Shown here one piece after another: positions 47,841 through 59,160 of a DNA stretch of 64,000 nucleotides. Position 1 is the stretch's first letter. Each line of letters opens with the position of its first letter. This DNA comes from Nemania diffusa (taxonomy: Eukaryota; Ascomycota; Sordariomycetes; Xylariales; Xylariaceae), in NCBI GenBank assembly GCA_038501195.1, contig JBBPUQ010000001.1:682001-746000 (forward strand), written 5' to 3'. The translations under genes were made by a program, and so were the position numbers. Below the pieces are notes generated by a model, which saw only the letters and a list, made by a program, of their open reading frames with translations, was not told where the DNA came from and did no database searches.

Positions 47841-49022
47841 CGTCCGTCACCTTATGCGTAGGTGCAAACGCTAGTCCCAAAAGGCCGTACGTCGCGCGCA
47901 TTGGTTTGATACGTCTTATCAGCCAATCAGAGCCCGGTTACGGTTGCAGAGCTCACTGCATCTTCCCTGTCCCTTGTTGCGTATCCCTTGTCTTACAGCG
48001 CGAGCCATTCCCAAGCCGACCGAGATTTTCCCCATTGTCCCCAAAAGTACGTAGCGTAGGTATATATTCTTGACGCCTCAGGCCTTGGTGTTTGATTATG
48101 TATGCGTAGTACCCGTACTTAAGACACCTCTCTACCCAGTGTACGATACTGTATTCTCTGTAGGGTACTCGAAATGCGTGTGACGGCTAACTTTCGCTTC
48201 TAACTCTGGCGAATCATGCTTCGGCTACAGCAGGTATAAAATCGAACCCGAAAACCATGGTGACGGAGACACTATTACTCTCGTGTTGAAAGATCGAACG
48301 GCTCCGGTCGAAAGGCCATAGCCAGTATTGAAAAGGGGCCTTTGTCTTCGAAGTCTCCAACCCGGTTCTACTCGAGGCCTAGTGGTACATATGATGTATT
48401 TCGACCAGATGCCGCAGTGTTCTTAGACATATTAAGAGGAGAAGTCTCGTCGCGAGCAAAATCGGGCGGAGTCAGGAGATGTGATGGGCACAGGCGGGCA
48501 GATTTAGCAGAGCGCCAGAGTTTGTCGATGTTATCTTACGTGCAGATCCAGCTGTGTCATAGAGGGGGACCGATTATTTACGACCGAAAAGCCAGCATTG
48601 CATGCAGGTATAACAGGTCGGAGTGACTGCCTACCTCGTCCAGACTCGTCCACTGGCCACGGACCACTAACAAAAGACTGTCTTACCGACGACAGGGTTC
48701 GACCAACCGTTCCAGCCGGATTTATTCATGCAGAGGCCGATATGATTACATACCTAGGTGATATTAGGTGACAGCCTGGAGCGGCAGCTTTTTACGCGGG
48801 CCTCGTGCAGTAAAAAAAAGCCCGGCGATACCTATCACCTATCACCTATCATGGCCAATAAGACTTCTTGAATTCCAAGAAAGATGTACATGGAGGATAA
48901 ATTCTCGTTGGAAGAAGTTCTTCTACTATGGTTGGCCCATTCTGTTCTGAAGATGCCTTAGCGAATGGCAGGCAACCTGTCGTGGCACCTTTTTTTAGAG
49001 TTGCCGTCGTCATATGATGATC

Positions 49023-49084
49023 TTTTTTTTTTTTTTTGCCCTTTGGGAACCTACAGCATGCGAGAGAGAGAGAGAGAGAGAGAG
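49023..49084 (+). repeat. Poly-T run and GA dinucleotide array
   Basis: Fifteen consecutive T (49023-49037) are followed 24 bp later by about eleven GA units (49062-49084). Both are simple-sequence repeats likely to vary in length between strains. Confidence 0.85.
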
Positions 49085-50356
49085 TGGCCAGTCATGATGG
49101 TGGTTTGAGGTTTTTACATCCATGTCGGACGCGAAACGGCCACCACCCAACGAGTCCCAGTTACTGTCTCGGATCTCACAATCTGCTGCCGTCACTCGTG
49201 TAGGTAATCCATAGCGTGCCTAGTGCTATGTAGGTAGCTCGAACCCTATCCCCCATGTGTAGCCGTACCCAATTTTTGAGGGGCGGCTCGGCATTAAATT
49301 GATTATTAGTCACTCAGCGACGGGGGGTTATTGTTATTCGCCGGTTGTTATTCTAGGTAAGTTATGATGGCATGACGAAATCATGACAATGGGGAAAACC
49401 TTGAATTGTTTGCGTCGTCGAGGTCTTCCGAACGCTTACCCTCCGCTTGTGGTCGCTCTCACCGCTTTTCGAGCCTCACGGCACCCACAAGAGCCGGGCG
49501 GCGTCGCATAATGTGCGTGCATCCGTGGCTACGGATGAGAAGCTTGAAAAGCAAGCAGGTGACCTAGTGTAATAAGATGGAGGAGGGGGGTAAGGGGGCA
49601 GTGCAGTGCCCTTTAGAGGTTGAGCATACCTAGGTAGTGCTTAGGAAAGATACGTTGATAGTGTTTATTAACATGATTGGTCCTGTCTGGTTTGGATACC
49701 TACATGAGGGTGAGGTATATCTTCCGTTGAAAGGAAGTGAACGAATCATTATGGTACGGTATTGGCTTTGCGTGATGTTATATGGACTGCCTATCAGAAC
49801 GCGCATGAAATCAAAGCCTTCTACGTAATACGAATATATATCCATTGGTGTTCGAGGTATGGCACAGCTTCGACTTCTAGCTCGGATATGACGGGAAACG
49901 TCTTCGAACCGAAAAACGCAATTAACAAGCTCTACGACGCCCCCGAAGAACCGAAGTGAATCTTCTGGTCAGGCAGGTTCTTGGAAACGAATCAATTCAG
50001 GCATCAATACAACGGAGCGATCACAGTATACGAGCAGCAACGGTCACGACACGAATGAAGAGCGCTTTATCTTCTTCATGGCACTACACGAAGTAATGCA
50101 CACAATGAAAACAAGATTGTAGGACATCAAAAATTGCGAGGAGTACGATCCCGAAGGATAATACAGGACAGTTAACTCCGCGATGTGCAATGCAGGTCTC
50201 CTGTCCTACCAGTCGAAATTCTGGAGCTTCAAACGGTCCCTCAAGGTAAGTATGAAGAAGAAAGGAAAAGAGAAGAGAGAGAGAGGGTGGGAGGGCAAAG
50301 CTTTATAGGCCAAGAAAGGGTACGCTGCTGCCTGGCTGATTGTGCGAGTGGGTCCC

Positions 50357-50508
50357 ACCAAAATGGCAACCCAGATCTTTTTTAGCTTTGACCAATCAGA
50401 TAGCCCATATGTTTTGTTTGCCTTCGACGATGGGGAATATTAAAATTCGATGCTCAGTAAGCCATCTGATTGGTTCAAAAAGCCAACTCTCACACATTGC
50501 CATTTCCC
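50357..50508. repeat. Imperfect inverted repeat, decayed MITE-like
   Basis: The inner arms ACCAATCAGATAGC (50391-50404) and GCCATCTGATTGGT (50461-50474) are inverted with one mismatch. The outer segments AAATGGCAA (near 50361) and TTGCCATTT (near 50498) are also inverted. The roughly 47-nt arms flank a spacer of about 56 nt. It may be an eroded non-autonomous transposon, or simply opposed CCAAT-box sequences. Confidence 0.4.
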
Positions 50509-51258
50509 TAGGCAAATAGCTCAATAACGGAAGTAGGGATCGGACGGAAAGCTGGAAGGTTTGTTTGTAGCCATCAGACGATATCGCAGATTCTATGTAT
50601 CACGACCGTGCCTACCTACGTTACATGCTTAGAGGTAGAAACATTAGGTACTATATCATACTTGGTATAAGCACAATCCATGGTAGAGATAGAATACTTA
50701 CTGTTGGCATATGGTGTAGTTATTACCAGTATTATCCAACAGTTGAACATCCGGTGCGCATTCGGTTTGTTCACACCTCAAACGAAGTGGAGAGGTACCT
50801 ATCTACATGTTTAGTCCAGCCAACAAGGTGGCTAGGCTACATTATCTGGGCTATTTTAGCTTTTAGATAGGGACGTACATATATGCATGTATCACCAAAT
50901 TTCAGAAAATAATCGCGGTCCTTAACTCGCTATATTAGCTAAGGTCTTCTTATAGATAGGCTGTCTCGGCATAACCTTGTGTTGCAATAATGCTATGAAA
51001 AATCACAAGAATACCCTTGACGCTACGCCTACAGAGTACCGTACTCCATATCAAGACTCACGTATCCTTAGGCCTCTCAGACAAGAAAGGTTTTATTGGT
51101 GTTTTTAGGACTTCATCTCCTACGGAATGGAGACGATTTCATCGAGAACCCTAGTTGTCCTGCTTAATAATATCGGCAGCCTATCCCGTCCAGCATGTTA
51201 GCAATTAATACACTCCAAAACAAGCCCGGGATCTGTCATCGTGAAGGAAAGTGAGGCA

Positions 51259-53561
51259 CTAAGACGATACCTTCTCAGCAATAGCATAAATAGCCGACTG
51301 GATATGTCCACCGGGGATCAGTGGCATGATACTCGCATCAACGACCCTCAAGTTCCTAGTTCCATACACCCTAAGGCCCGTATCAACGACGCCTCCAGCG
51401 CGGCGTGGCATCATAGCAGCAGTACCCGAGGGGTGGAATTCCGTGTGCACCATACTTCTGATGGTTTCCATGAACGCTGTCCGATTCTCCAGATCCAGAG
51501 TCCCCAGTCCCGCTGGGCGCACCGGGAGTAGCGCAGCCATGCCATCCGTGGCGATAAGACGTTCATTGAACTCGAGGCCCATCCGCAAGACTTCGCAATC
51601 GAATCCATGCGAGCATAATCGCAGATCAAGAATCGGCGGTTCGTTATCGAATATTGACGACGAACGCGCATGGACTGTGCCTCGGGAGAGGGTATGCATC
51701 ACACTGACCGCCAGCTGACCCCAGGACGTCACCATGAGTTCGTAAGCAGAGACATCGTGGCGAGAGAGCAGAGCGTGTATCTCGGTTTGTTGTTCGGCAT
51801 AGCCTACGCGTAGTGTGGCGTCGTAAGTTGGTGGAAGCTGTTGGATCGTTTCATTGGTAATAAGGGAAAGAAGCTGCGAGAGTATCTGGTTAAGCCCCGG
51901 AAAAGCCACCGCGTTAACCATTGGTGCAGTCCATGGTCCTATGCCAGGTATCAATAAACTTAACACTAGAACAGGATTGACCCGAATAGCTTACCTGTGC
52001 GCTTCGCCAGGTACTCCGCCTTCACGACTTCCCTCGTCTCTCCTACGATATCTAGAGCTGTAAACACGCCCGGCGCCGTATCTAGTAACTGATTAGTACA
52101 CATGACCATTACTGACAGAAATAATACTCTCACATCTGTACACAGGCTGGACCATGGCGTGATCTTGCAAATTACTCCCAACTCCGGGCAGATGTACCAA
52201 GACGCTCACACCAAGATTACGCAGATGTTCAGCGGGCCCGAATCCGGAAATCTGGAGCAAAACAGGCGATAGGATGGCTCCGGCAGCTAGAATGACTTCC
52301 TTGGTACAAGAGACATGATATCTCGGGGCGGTCGAATTAGCCGTGAGCTAGCCACGCAAAAGAGTCAGTCGTTGAAATATTGGATTAACTAATAACTGAA
52401 ACTAGCTATGACGCACAGAGGAGGTACGAAAATAGGTTCTACTTACCTCAACCCCAGTGACAGTGATTCGTCCTGGTACATCCCGGTGCCTCTGAGGCTG
52501 GGTTTGGAATGTCCCGTTGCTAACATTTCTGGTGAGGATGCGTGTGACGGTATGGCCAGTTAACAGCTCAAGATTAGGGCGCCAAAGGACAGGGTCCAGG
52601 TATGCCACGCGAGCATCGGCTCGTGACTGGTTCTCCGCCGTGACGCTGCCCGGAACCAAGCTTGCGCCCGTGGCGTAGCCACTGTTAATATCTTCGTTGA
52701 GCGGGATGCCAAGCGCCTGGATGCCATCGAGGAAGTTATCTGCGGCGCTTAGGTTAGTTGATTATATCCGAATTTACAAAGTAAGCTGATCTAAGCACAT
52801 ACACGTCTGGTTGTAAATGTAGCGAGGAAACCCAACTTGGACCGGGCCCTGTCTCCCGTGCTTGCTATGCGTAGGACTTATGTGTAGCGAAGCATCGGCA
52901 TGCATCGTGTAGTTCTCAGACTGTATCGTCAACCCCTATTAGCGTTCAAGATCCAATGCAGAGACCGAAGTGACGATCTCCATACCTTCAGAAAATATGG
53001 CAGCAAGTCCGTCCATCCCCAGCCCGGATTCCCCAAGTTCCTCCACGCGTCGTAGTCCGCCGCCGAGCCTCTGGTCCAGCAAAGGCCATTCATGATACTG
53101 CTGCCGCCGACAACCCGCCCCTGGGCGAATGAGCGAGTCCGATTGTCCAGGAACTCCTGCGGCGTCGTGGTCATAGTCCATTCGTAGCGCGACGGGTTCT
53201 CTTGCCCAACATTGCCGGGCACGGTCACATCTTCGGCGCGGTCGTCGCTGAGAAGATTAGAAACGCGGGGAGCCGGACTATTTCTTGGCGCACTTACAGG
53301 TCTCTAGCTTCCACGACCAAAACCGTCACTGGAGATATGTGTTAGTAACTTATGCGACTGGTGTGGGCGGTAGCGCGTACCTGACGGGTCTTCAGAGAGC
53401 CTATTCGCGACAACGAGACCGCCGATCCCGGCCCCGATGACGATGAAATCGTAGCTAGCTCGAAGGGGAAGCGAGCCGTTGCTGTTAGGGACAAGCTGGA
53501 TGCTAAAAACTGGCCAGAGGAGCGCAAAGACGCCGAGCAGGAAAGCGAGAAAGAACTTCAT
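51259..53561 (-). CDS. Secreted GMC-family FAD oxidoreductase
   Basis: Eight exons (53561-53381, 53328-53298, 53247-52986, 52920-52803, 52739-52447, 52347-52134, 52081-51995, 51938-51259) encode 621 residues, and every phase matches. Residues 1-20 are a signal peptide. The ADP-binding fold is DFIVIGAGIGGLVVANRLSE (39-58), continued by TVLVVEARDL in the 31-nt exon 2. The GMC signature region contains RSFAQGRVVGGSSIMNGLCWTRG, followed by DYDAWRNLGNPGWGW. The substrate-domain motif GSNLQDHAM and the C-terminal TEFHPSGTAAMMP and GGHIQSAIYAIAE blocks hold the catalytic His pair. Family members (aryl-alcohol, glucose and choline oxidases or dehydrogenases) oxidise alcohols or sugars outside the cell. 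The substrate is unknown. The exon 4/5 junction has a second in-frame option, but GTATGT/GCAG fits family spacing best. Confidence 0.88.
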
Positions 53562-54559
53562 TGTGAGATGCTTTGATGTTCGCAAGGGAGGGTAGAGCAG
53601 TGTTTGAGGCTCTGAGGGCCGTAGAAATTTAACTGAGAGAGCTACAGCTATTGGAAGAACTGACGCGATTGAGTCACGCGAAAGGGGGATGCTTATTCGA
53701 CGTGTAGAAACGCGGTTGTTGAGTACGAAAATACAAGTAGTAGATGTACACAACCTGTAAGTGCTATGAGTGTACTAGATCTCTCTACAGCTTGTGTTTG
53801 CGAGCTAAGGACTTAACACTACCTACTGCCAACTACCTCTTCTATGATTCTATGAATAGAAAATATCCGTAATCAGCGTTCCCGGCGTCTAAGAACATAT
53901 TCAAGCTATACAGGAAGAAGAGAATATAGAGATATAACCGCCCGCCCATACGATCAACTGCTAGGTACCATTATGTTCCAATTCGGAAATGTAATAATTT
54001 TCTCAGCTTCTAAGTTCATATAATAGGGAACGTCGTTGTGAGTTTGCCAATATGGTGAGATAGTAAGAGTTCGAGAGCCCCTTCTCTTCTTAAATCCCAA
54101 TGTCAACTTACAGGCATGAGTAAATAGGTACCTGTATAGTTGGGGAATTTTCCGAACTAGCACTGATGTCATATCTTAGAAGTGCTCTGTTATAAACAGA
54201 CTTATGTGAGGCCTCCTACCTTCTAATCAATAAAAGGAGCTATAGTGTCATCAACTCTTGAAATGTTTTTCTCTTGTAGAAGAACACCAATATATGTCTA
54301 GTTTTCGGTATGGATATTTTGAAAGCCTAGTTATAACCGTCCCATCACTACTTGCTTAATGGCCGTGTCGTACCTTATTATTTATATTGTTGAGGGTTTA
54401 TATAATAGTACGTAACTCTCATAGAGGCCCGTTTATACATATCCGCATATCCTAAGAGCATAGCAACAGCGTTGCGGAGCAACTTGACGGCCTGAGTATC
54501 TTTGGGAAGCTTAGAGACCGCGAGAACTATGCTGAAAAAAAGAGAATAAACGAGTCCTG
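53562..54559. other. AT-rich intergenic region
   Basis: About 1 kb between the GMC oxidoreductase promoter and the amidase remnant. No supported gene. AT content rises toward 54100-54450. Confidence 0.4.
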
Positions 54560-55114
54560 AGTAGTATCTAAAAGCCTGAATAGCTGGCTCGTAGATCTTG
54601 CTATAGTTTGCATCTTGTTTTCTGCCGCCATATTCTATTATTGAACATCAACACAGCGCACTAGTCACTCAACTGAGCGAGCGATATTTACCGGGATGGA
54701 GCTGACGATCTTGACGAAGAACGGGATACCGCGAAGCGGTCCTCGCACAAAACCATGCTCTCCCTCATCGTCTCTCGCGCAGATGATATATAATGCATTA
54801 GGATTTAGTTCGAGCATAGCTCTGCGTGATGTGTACCTTAAGTAGGCTAACTTCAAAACACAGTTCAATCTCTTCGTTCTCTTGAAATAGCATTTGGTTA
54901 AGCCGAGGGTAGTGAACCTGCCGTCTTGCAGCTGCAGCTGACTGATGGAGACGTCCTCGATATTGACCCCCTTACAGGGGGCTATGCAAGTATCAGGCAC
55001 CGCCTCCATTCTCGTGAGGGTCGTTGATACGTTATAAACTAAGGTAACGAATAGGGATAATTGAACTGTCGATGAGCTGACGATTACACCCATCCAGGTA
55101 CTTACATTAGGCAT
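54560..55114 (-). pseudogene. Amidase-signature family pseudogene, N-terminal remnant
   Basis: The minus strand reads VNIEDVSISQLQLQDGRF, LTKCYFKRTKRLN, LELNPNALYIICARDDE and VRGPLRGIPFFVK. This is the usual start of fungal amidases (SISQLQ..LQ.GRFTS..L, LELNPDAL.IA.ALD.ER, VRGPLHGIP..VKDNI). After a likely intron the same family continues as NMAAENKMQTIA at about 54636-54600, matching DNIAT.DKMQTTAG. It then degenerates, and the Ser-cisSer-Lys catalytic core (apart from the VK lysine position) and the C-terminal two thirds are missing. Functional amidases are about 550 residues. Amidases hydrolyse amide bonds; this copy cannot. Confidence 0.65.
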
Positions 55115-55806
55115 TACTCCAAGGGACTGCGTATGTAGGGATTTATCTATCTAAAGGAAATTGGCGCTGGCGAATTCAGGCTTTTGCTGTGCTAGCCACT
55201 ACTTTCACATACCCAGGCACGTACATCTTTCATATCTTGAAGTCTCCTAACATGTGTCTCCAAGACCCTCGGTGTCTCTAAGCTTTCCACGGGCTCTTCC
55301 AAAGTTTCTTATTCGCTGACGAGCGACACGAGATGCCGCATTTGGCAATACTATATACTTACCTATCCCACCTCTCGTCCACGGGATACCCCAAGTAGAC
55401 TTGCATGCTTTGCCGCTGGAGAGGGGAGAGAGGAGTAATGTTGCAGTAGTATAATATAAGGATTGATGAATCGCACCTACTAAATTAAGGCGAGAAGAGC
55501 TTAGCATAAAATTGCCGAGGCTTCAAGTTCTAGTCAATGTTACCTCAATAGGCAGGCATGGTCGTAACGAATTAGTCTAACAATTTTTTCTCACGTCACG
55601 ATGCGAGGTTGACGGCTGGCGTTTTTGACTGCTGCAATTATAGTGGAGAGGTCATGCAGAATAGCAGTTTAGCTCATTAACTTACAGTAGGTATCACCGA
55701 ATCACTAAAGTCGGCCTTATCGGCCCCTTATCGTTCAGGTACATAGCATAGTCACGGTTGCTAATGCTCTCCAATGTTGTATTCCTGTTTCCACCGACGC
55801 ACCTTT
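55115..55806. other. Intergenic region, nothing recognised
   Basis: Between the amidase remnant and the promoter of the N-acetylglutamate synthase gene. Short random frames only. Confidence 0.4.
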
Positions 55807-55813
55807 TGACTCA
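55807..55813 (+). promoter_or_regulatory. TGACTCA general amino-acid control element
   Basis: A perfect TGACTCA lies 150 bp upstream of the start codon of the arginine-pathway gene. This is the consensus site for Gcn4/CPC-1 bZIP regulators (cross-pathway control) in fungi. Its position just above the TATA box is as expected. Confidence 0.65.
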
Positions 55814-55850
55814 CGGTGTGCTCTGGTGCAGGTTTCACAAAAAGATCGAG

Positions 55851-55858
55851 TATATAAA
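55851..55858 (+). promoter_or_regulatory. TATA box
   Basis: TATATAAA lies 106 bp upstream of the N-acetylglutamate synthase ATG and 37 bp downstream of the TGACTCA element. Confidence 0.6.
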
Positions 55859-55949
55859 GTCGAGCGTCCTTTGTTCTTTCGATTGCCCCTTGAAATGACA
55901 TCTAATTTTTTTTTACATCTCTATTACCATATTTAAGTGGGAAAATACG

Positions 55950-55967
55950 ATGCGCTCTGCATCATGA
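55950..55967 (+). promoter_or_regulatory. Five-codon uORF overlapping the main start codon
   Basis: ATG CGC TCT GCA TCA TGA runs at 55950-55967. Its TGA overlaps the main ATG (55964) in an ATGA arrangement. Ribosomes ending the uORF would be placed exactly at the main start, so termination and reinitiation or leaky scanning could set output. The TATA-box position suggests the uORF lies inside the mRNA leader. Confidence 0.5.
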
Positions 55968-58216
55968 TCCTACGACAAACAACGTGTAGAAAGGCTGCTG
56001 CTGGCTTGAATGTACGTCACTTTCACCTCGGTATTTTCCCTTAGCATTACCTCACCTCACCTAGAAATGATATATGCTGTATATACACGCCCGCACTGTT
56101 GCAACTGCATGCCATACTTGAAATAATAAACAGCTAATTTGTCCATATTCCTGCTCTTTTAGACACCAGTATTCCAGCACTCAGGGCATTGGACAACAGA
56201 TGAATTGTACTATGGAGGTGGGAGGGGGTCTTCTACACTGGCCTCTCGCCCACCGCGACCCGCAAGCAGTGCTGGCACAACCTTGCCATTTGTGTCACCC
56301 TATGCGTCTATATCGGAGGCGCAGAAGCTGAAGAAAACTCAAGAAAGAGTATTGAGCTCCGATCCTCGTCTGTCTACAAAGTCATCAACTTATACAATGT
56401 ATAGGATTTCTTAGTTTCTATCCTAGAAACCTCGGTTACTAAACGAGATGCCAAGACTTATATGAATAGATTCGTGCCTTTCCTAGAGAGGAAGTGGACA
56501 ACGGGATTCAAGCAACGTACTGCGGCGCAAACACACTCAAACAGCCGCAGCGCTGCTCTTGAGCCTCTCGTTGTTCTAGAAAGCAACGTCAAGACCGGTG
56601 ACGAAGAACCTGGCTTTACACAGCAAAGTCCGAAGTCGGAACAGGAACTTACTATCCAAGAGCCCCTGTTTGTGGCACTAGTCAAGTTCCGTGCGCCCGA
56701 GACCGTGAAGGACACTACCTTCGATGGGGTGGCTAAGACACTCAGCCAACTTAAGAGGCTTGGCCTCGTCAGTATAGTGGTAATTGATTGTGAAGGAGAT
56801 GGCCAAGATGAGACCACCCGACGGCAGACCACGACTGCGCAGGCGAGACGTCTGGCTACGGCCATCGACAACTATGACTCTCCCAGTGCACGAGTGATTG
56901 ACCCACCCATAACTATAGCAAAGCAAGATGGGCATCCCTCATCACACTTTACTTCGCAGGATTTATTCATTGGCAATCCCACCGAGCTCATGACCGCCTT
57001 GCAGGATGACCTTATCCCTATAATACCTTCCTTGGGATACACCGTGGATACTTGCATTCGCAAGCCCGTTAATGTTAATGACGTTATCCTCGCACTCACT
57101 AGACAGCTCTCTGGCCTCCAGTTTGTACAGATGCCTGATGATGAGTCTCCGCTCACGAAAATCCTGAGGTTCGCCGAAGTTTACCGCATTATTGTTCTTG
57201 ACCCCCTAGGAGGCATCCCTGCGAAGAATCGAGCAACCGGCAGGCATTTGTTTTTAAATCTCGAGCACGAATTCCAGGAGGTCCAGGCTGATTTAGAGGC
57301 CCGCACGGGCCCAGGCATACCGTGTGAGAGTGCCGATAGGGCACGTCATCTCGAGAATGCCAAACTGGCGAAGGACGCCCTGTCTCTACTGCCCCCAACC
57401 TCGTCAGCAGTTATCACGACCCCACAAGAGGCAGCAAAGGAGCGTAAACCAGAAGAAAATGTAATAGACCTGGCGCTTGTGAGCACTAGACGGGGACAGA
57501 ACCCGCTCATTCACAGTCTTTTGACTGACAAGCCGGTTCAATCATCTTCCTTGCCCATGGAGCGCTTCACTCCGATTACATCGTCAACTGGAACATGCCA
57601 AATCGGGTCCTTGACGACCCTGGCGAAACGTGGTATGCCCCTTACCATCTTCCCCAATCCGAAAACTACACCCTGGAGGCCCCCACAACCCGGACAACCC
57701 ACCCTCAACTTAACAGATCCCTGTATCGATCTCCCGCGGCTGGTCAACCTGATCGAGGATTCTTTTGGGCGGAAACTCGACGTCAAAGACTATCTGAAGC
57801 GTATCGATGGTAACCTCGCGGGGATTATAATTGCCGGCGAATATGAAGGCGGCGCTATCCTTACATGGGAGATTCCCCCGGGGACGACAGACCCAGCCAA
57901 GCGAGTACCGTACTTGGACAAATTCGCTGTCCTCCGTAAAAGCCAGGGCGCTGGAGGTGTGGCGGACATTGTGTTCAACGCCATGGTCCGGGACTGCTTC
58001 CCCGACGGCGTGTGCTGGAGGAGTCGGAAGGATAATCCTGTCAACAAGTGGTATTTTGAGCGGTCGAGGGGCACGTTGAAACTCAAGGGCATGAACTGGA
58101 CTATGTTTTGGACGACTCCGAAGTTGACGTTGGATGACCATAAATTCCACGACTACGAGGCTGTATGCCGCAGTATCGAACCGTCGTGGGTAGATAAGAA
58201 GCACATAGTCGACTAA
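55964..58216 (+). CDS. ARG2: N-acetylglutamate synthase, mitochondrial
   Basis: Exons 55964-56011, 56163-56348 and 56405-58216 encode 681 residues. The enzyme makes N-acetylglutamate from glutamate and acetyl-CoA, the first step of arginine synthesis, in the mitochondrion. Exon 1 gives MILRQTTCRKAAAGLN, a basic, Ser/Thr-bearing start typical of an import signal. Family landmarks are RDFLVSILETSVTKRDAK and YMNRFVPF near 79-105, and the C-terminal acetyltransferase domain with DYLKRIDGNLAGIIIAGEYE, GGAILTWE, PYLDKFAVLRKSQGAGGVAD and NPVNKWYFERSRG (roughly 530-660). The exon 1 call rests on an in-frame GTACGT/TTTTAG intron of 151 nt. The gene is preceded by TGACTCA, a TATA box and a uORF, consistent with amino-acid control. 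It is named arg-14 in Neurospora. Confidence 0.9.
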
Positions 58217-59140
58217 CAGAGAAATAAAATAAAGTAAAATCAGTAAACCATGTGAAATACAATCCGTGCGCAAGATAGTGATATACCATAATTTGTTTCT
58301 CGGGCTCTAGGTAAAAAGTTTCACTAGTCGTTCCATCTTTATTCACTCGATACTATGAGTTCTTGTATGGGTTTTCTATCGGTCCTACCTACTAATTTAT
58401 GACGATTATATATATAAAACTATCGATGAATTTTGTTCCTGGTATAGGTATACGAAATATGGCGTCATACGCCTATGTATTTACTTGGTCTCGTGTCAAC
58501 TAACTCTTAAAGTTACATGTGTGACAATCTTTAGGCAAGAAGCCAATAACACGTGCTGGTTCTAATACCTTCTTCGATATCGATATATATACTAACACAA
58601 ACAGGAAACTCAAACTTAGTAGGTAGGTACCAAGTTTAAGCATGCAGCGACCTAGTTTTCTTGATGGCGGGGCGGTCAGAAGGGAAAAAATATGGTACAG
58701 ATGACCCCACCATGAGTCCAGAAGCGATACTGACTGATGGGCAGCGATAACAACGGGAGGCGGGGTGATAAGGCGACAGGTAGGGGGTGCTTGTAGTCGC
58801 CATTGCCCGCCGGTTTGTCATAGGTGGGGTCAGAACAGGAAAAATGAAACGGTACCTCAAAATGCCAAGTGTGATAAAAAAATGGTTGCCTCTCAATAAA
58901 AGTTAAAATTTGTGGCAATACATGTACAAGGGAGAGAGTCAGATATAGTTTACTATTCTATGGGTTCATATATGGGCTTATTAGATGAACGAGGCTATCG
59001 CTCTTTCCTACTGGCTACCTAGTAGAGAGACTAGCCTGAAGTGTTGAAGAGGGATCGGTCCGCATGCGTTGAGAATGTTTTGAATTTTTGGATTTGTTTT
59101 TCTTATTCGTCCTGGGCGGGCGCGCGCGTCGTTGTTGCTT
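58217..59140. other. Intergenic region between ARG2-like and Hsp88 genes
   Basis: Holds the 3' end of the N-acetylglutamate synthase mRNA (AATAAAATAAAGT-like signal at 58222-58236) and the distal Hsp88 promoter. Frames around 58640-58900 are not convincing. Confidence 0.4.
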
Positions 59141-59160
59141 GAAGCCTCTAGAAGTTTCGT
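59141..59160 (+). promoter_or_regulatory. Heat-shock element upstream of Hsp88
   Basis: GAAGCCTCTAGAAGTTTCGT contains four alternating pentamers in perfect 5-bp phase: GAA, CTC (imperfect TTC), GAA, TTC. This is the binding pattern for trimeric heat-shock factor. It lies about 430 bp before the Hsp88 ATG. A second GAAGTTTC is at 59569-59576, close to the ATG. A TATTTAAAG sequence at 59340 could be the TATA box. Confidence 0.55.

Larger units (their letters stand above)
45776..51258. other. 5.5-kb gene-free gap upstream of the Set3-like gene
   Basis: No convincing gene on either strand. The first 2 kb next to the Set3-like start codon may be a long 5' leader and promoter. It contains GA-rich tracts and, at 47790-47840, an imperfect CACT tandem array. 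Further right lie a run of 15 T at 49023-49037 with a GA dinucleotide array at 49062-49084, and an imperfect inverted repeat at 50357-50508. Short TACCTAGGTA-type palindromes are scattered throughout. A non-coding RNA cannot be excluded. Confidence 0.4.

Noticed and set aside
48342..48626. 94-codon plus-strand frame in the gap upstream of the Set3-like gene
   Set aside because: No domain or membrane pattern, no splice-linked continuation, and codon use unlike the real genes here.
52739..52806. Alternative exon 4/5 junction of the GMC oxidoreductase (GTGTAT donor with CTAAG acceptor)
   Set aside because: It is also in frame, but has a weaker donor and inserts extra residues relative to the usual family spacing.
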